This document shows, piece after piece, positions 32,007 through 33,772 of a stretch of DNA of 33,772 nt (positions are counted from its first letter, which is position 1; every line of letters begins with the position of its first letter). Made by a program: the position numbers and the translations under genes. The notes under the pieces are model-generated. The model worked only from the letters and a program-made list of their open reading frames with translations, ran no database searches and was not told where the DNA came from. The DNA is from Bacteroidales bacterium (lineage in GTDB: Bacteria; Bacteroidota; Bacteroidia; Bacteroidales; Dysgonomonadaceae): positions 1-33,772 of the forward strand of contig JAAYFR010000099.1 of NCBI GenBank assembly GCA_012728155.1, written 5' to 3'.

Positions 32007-32028
32007 GATATGACACGTAAATCATATC
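32007..32028. repeat. Inverted repeat near the pheA-operon transcription start
   Basis: GATATGA (32007-32013) and TCATATC (32022-32028) are perfect 7-bp arms around an 8-base loop. They lie about 5-27 bases downstream of the predicted start point. This could be an operator or a 5' hairpin of the leader RNA. The arm sequence GTCATATC occurs again on the transcribed strand at 31893-31886, just before the terminator. Confidence 0.45.
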
Positions 32029-32039
32029 GATGATGAGTG

Positions 32040-32069
32040 CAAAAGTACTACTTTTTTCTTTTCAACAAA
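32040..32069 (-). promoter_or_regulatory. Promoter of the aromatic amino acid operon
   Basis: Minus strand TTTG (32069-32066), an 18-base spacer, then TACTTTTG (32047-32040) match the Bacteroidota -33/-7 pattern. Transcription would start near 32033, giving a leader RNA of about 210 bases before pheA that contains the leader peptide, the antiterminator arm and the terminator. Confidence 0.65.
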
Positions 32070-32159
32070 CAAAATGGAGGAAAAATGTGATAAATAATAT
32101 AAAAAAGGAGGATTTAATCATGATAAAGCGGGTGGGTGCTTATGGTTTTTATATAATAA

Positions 32160-32193
32160 TTGGACAGAGGTAACAAAAATATTTTTATATTTG
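32160..32193 (+). promoter_or_regulatory. Promoter of the peptide transporter gene
   Basis: TTG (32160-32162), a 23-base spacer, then TATATTTG (32186-32193) fit the -33/-7 pattern. The 5' UTR would be about 43 bases. Together with the divergent aromatic leader this accounts for the 422-base gap 31822-32243. Confidence 0.55.
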
Positions 32194-32243
32194 CAAATTA
32201 AAACCGAAGAGAGTAATATTTACAATCATAAACAAATCAGTCA

Positions 32244-33772
32244 ATGTTCAAAAATCATCCTAAAGGGTTGCTCGCCGCCTCACTGGCGAATATGGGAGAG
32301 CGTTTTGGTTTTTATACCGTGATGGCTATCCTTTCACTTTTCTTAATGACAAAGTTCGGCTTAAATGAGACAAGCACTGGAATTATCTACTCCATCTTTT
32401 ATGCTTCCATCTATCTGCTGGCGTTGGTAGGTGGTTTGCTTGCCGACAAAACTCGAAATTATAAAGGCATCATATTGATCGGTCTGCTTTTGATGACATT
32501 GGGATATGTGATTATCTCGATACCTACTGCAACGCCTGTGCCACAGGATAAATTCGGCATTTTGCTGGCTTTAAGTTGTTTTGGACTTCTTACCATTGCA
32601 TTTGGAAATGGGATGTTCAAAGGTAATCTGCAAGCACTGGTCGGCCAGATGTATGATAATCCGCAGTACGAAAAAATGCGCGATTCCGGGTTCCAGTTGT
32701 TCTATATGTTTATTAATGTGGGTGCCATCTTCGCTCCTTTTCTTGCTGTTGGCGTAAGAAATTGGTGGGTAGAGAAGAATGGTTATCTATATAATGCCGA
32801 TCTCCCTTCCCTTGCCCACCAATATCTGGGCAACACCATTACTCCTGAAGGAACGGCAAGGTTACAAAATCTGGCATCGGAAGCTGGATTTGCCGGTACC
32901 GACATTGCCACTTTCAGCAGTGGTTATTTGAATGTCTTCACTACCGGATTTCATTACGCTTTTGCGATAGCTATTGTGGCGATGATTATCTCATTGCTCA
33001 TCTATGTTTTCAATAAGAATGGATTCCCCGATCCAGCTGGCAAGTACATTGACAAGAGTGGCAATGCTGCTGTGGAAGAGATGGATATCAAAGAGGTAAA
33101 GCAGCGTCTTTATGCTCTGTTTGCCGTTTTTGCGGTCGTTATTTTCTTCTGGTTCTCCTTCCATCAAAATGGATTGACCCTTACCTATTTTGCCAAGGAC
33201 TATACCGATTTGAACCAGATAAAGGTCAACTTGGGATTTGTCACTTTACAGGGAGCCGAAATATTCCAGTCGATCAACCCTTTCTTTGTGGTGTTCCTTA
33301 CTCCTATTATCGTGGGATTTTTCGGATGGCTCAGGAGCAAAGGGAAAGAACCGTCCACACCCCGCAAGATAGCGATTGGTATGGGTATCGCGGCAATGGC
33401 TTATGTGGTCATGGCAATAGGGTCGATCGGACTTCCCCTCAAGTCGGAAGTGGATGCGATGGGTGGATTGGCCGATTCGGCACGTGTAACTCCCTGGCTA
33501 TTGATTGGCACCTATTTTATCCTTACCGTAGCCGAGCTGTTTATCAGTCCGCTGGGTATCTCATTTGTGTCGAAAGTGGATCCTCCCAAATTTCAGGGTA
33601 TCATGCAGGGTGCCTGGTTAGGAGCTACAGCAGTGGGTAACAGCCTATTGTTTATCGGCGCCATCTTCTACACCAATATGTCGATGGTTACCACATGGAT
33701 GCTATTCGTAACGGCATGTCTCATCTCCATGTTCACCATGCTGGCAATGATCAAATGGCTGGAAAGGGTTGC
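32244..33772 (+). CDS. POT/PTR2-family proton-coupled peptide transporter (partial)
   Basis: ATG at 32244 opens a frame that continues past the window end (509 complete codons visible). It encodes a polytopic membrane protein of the proton-dependent oligopeptide transporter family. Family features are the N-terminal SLANMGERFGFYT block, the GGLLADK loop between membrane segments 2 and 3, and FYMFINVGAIFAPF, matching the PTR2 signature FYxxINxG. Near the C-terminal part visible here LISPLG-type sequence (AELFISPLGISF) is also typical. It probably imports di- or tripeptides. In the ExxER proton-coupling motif the first Glu is replaced: the sequence is N16-M-G-E19-R20. Confidence 0.92.
   Translation, partial: MFKNHPKGLLAASLANMGERFGFYTVMAILSLFLMTKFGLNETSTGIIYSIFYASIYLLALVGGLLADKTRNYKGIILIGLLLMTLGYVIISIPTATPVPQDKFGILLALSCFGLLTIAFGNGMFKGNLQALVGQMYDNPQYEKMRDSGFQLFYMFINVGAIFAPFLAVGVRNWWVEKNGYLYNADLPSLAHQYLGNTITPEGTARLQNLASEAGFAGTDIATFSSGYLNVFTTGFHYAFAIAIVAMIISLLIYVFNKNGFPDPAGKYIDKSGNAAVEEMDIKEVKQRLYALFAVFAVVIFFWFSFHQNGLTLTYFAKDYTDLNQIKVNLGFVTLQGAEIFQSINPFFVVFLTPIIVGFFGWLRSKGKEPSTPRKIAIGMGIAAMAYVVMAIGSIGLPLKSEVDAMGGLADSARVTPWLLIGTYFILTVAELFISPLGISFVSKVDPPKFQGIMQGAWLGATAVGNSLLFIGAIFYTNMSMVTTWMLFVTACLISMFTMLAMIKWLERV

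Overview
The window looks like chromosomal DNA from a member of the Bacteroidota, order Bacteroidales. A Dysgonomonadaceae- or Porphyromonadaceae-like lineage (Proteiniphilum, Petrimonas or Dysgonomonas type) is my guess from gene content, not a computed placement. The evidence is the TAnnTTTG type of promoter -7 box seen repeatedly, A-rich start regions with few Shine-Dalgarno sites, the complete BatABCDE/MoxR cluster, the DUF6089-uppS-bamA-ompH-ompH order, the fused DAHP synthase/chorismate mutase and tandem GH29 fucosidases. No rRNA, tRNA, insertion sequence, phage gene or CRISPR array was seen. Most of the window is a compact housekeeping region.

Layout. 1-1876 (+): the end of one GH29 alpha-L-fucosidase and a complete second one with its own promoter. 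1886-5075 (-): prmC-recX-comF with overlapping genes, then pyrE and an SRPBCC-fold protein. 5100-13171 (+): ribD, a DUF6242-like lipoprotein, then an envelope-assembly block of DUF6089-like barrel, uppS, bamA and two OmpH/Skp chaperones. 13231-15620 (-): a universal stress protein, a small putative DNA-binding protein and a PAP2 phosphatase. 15659-24249 (-): the eight-gene moxR-DUF58-(DUF4381-like)-batA-batB-batC-batD-batE cluster. 24528-27691 (+): tgt and lptG (coupled by an ATGA overlap) and a secreted cyclophilin. 27700-31821 (-): an aromatic amino acid operon, read pheA, aminotransferase, DAHP synthase/chorismate mutase, tyrA. 32244-end (+): a POT-family peptide transporter cut by the window edge.

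The most interesting element is in the 422-base gap 31822-32243, upstream of pheA. The minus strand carries a good promoter and a short untranslated leader. Then comes an 18-codon ORF encoding MIGSIFAFAFWFYFYFSR, with six Phe, two Tyr and one Trp. An 11-base segment just after its stop codon can pair with the left arm of a 14-bp terminator hairpin that lies 20 bases before pheA. This is the complete layout of a ribosome-mediated transcription attenuator controlling Phe/Tyr synthesis. It is too short for ordinary ORF calling and would be missed by routine annotation.

Other points worth a look: a TGT enzyme without the zinc-binding cysteines, a Gly/Tyr-repeat insertion in the BamA barrel, an 11-copy heptamer array inside the aromatic operon, two diverged copies of a GC-rich palindromic element flanking tgt-lptG, a DUF2007-UspA-UspA fusion, a cyclophilin with a large insertion, and a near-leaderless prmC promoter squeezed into a 24-base divergent gap.
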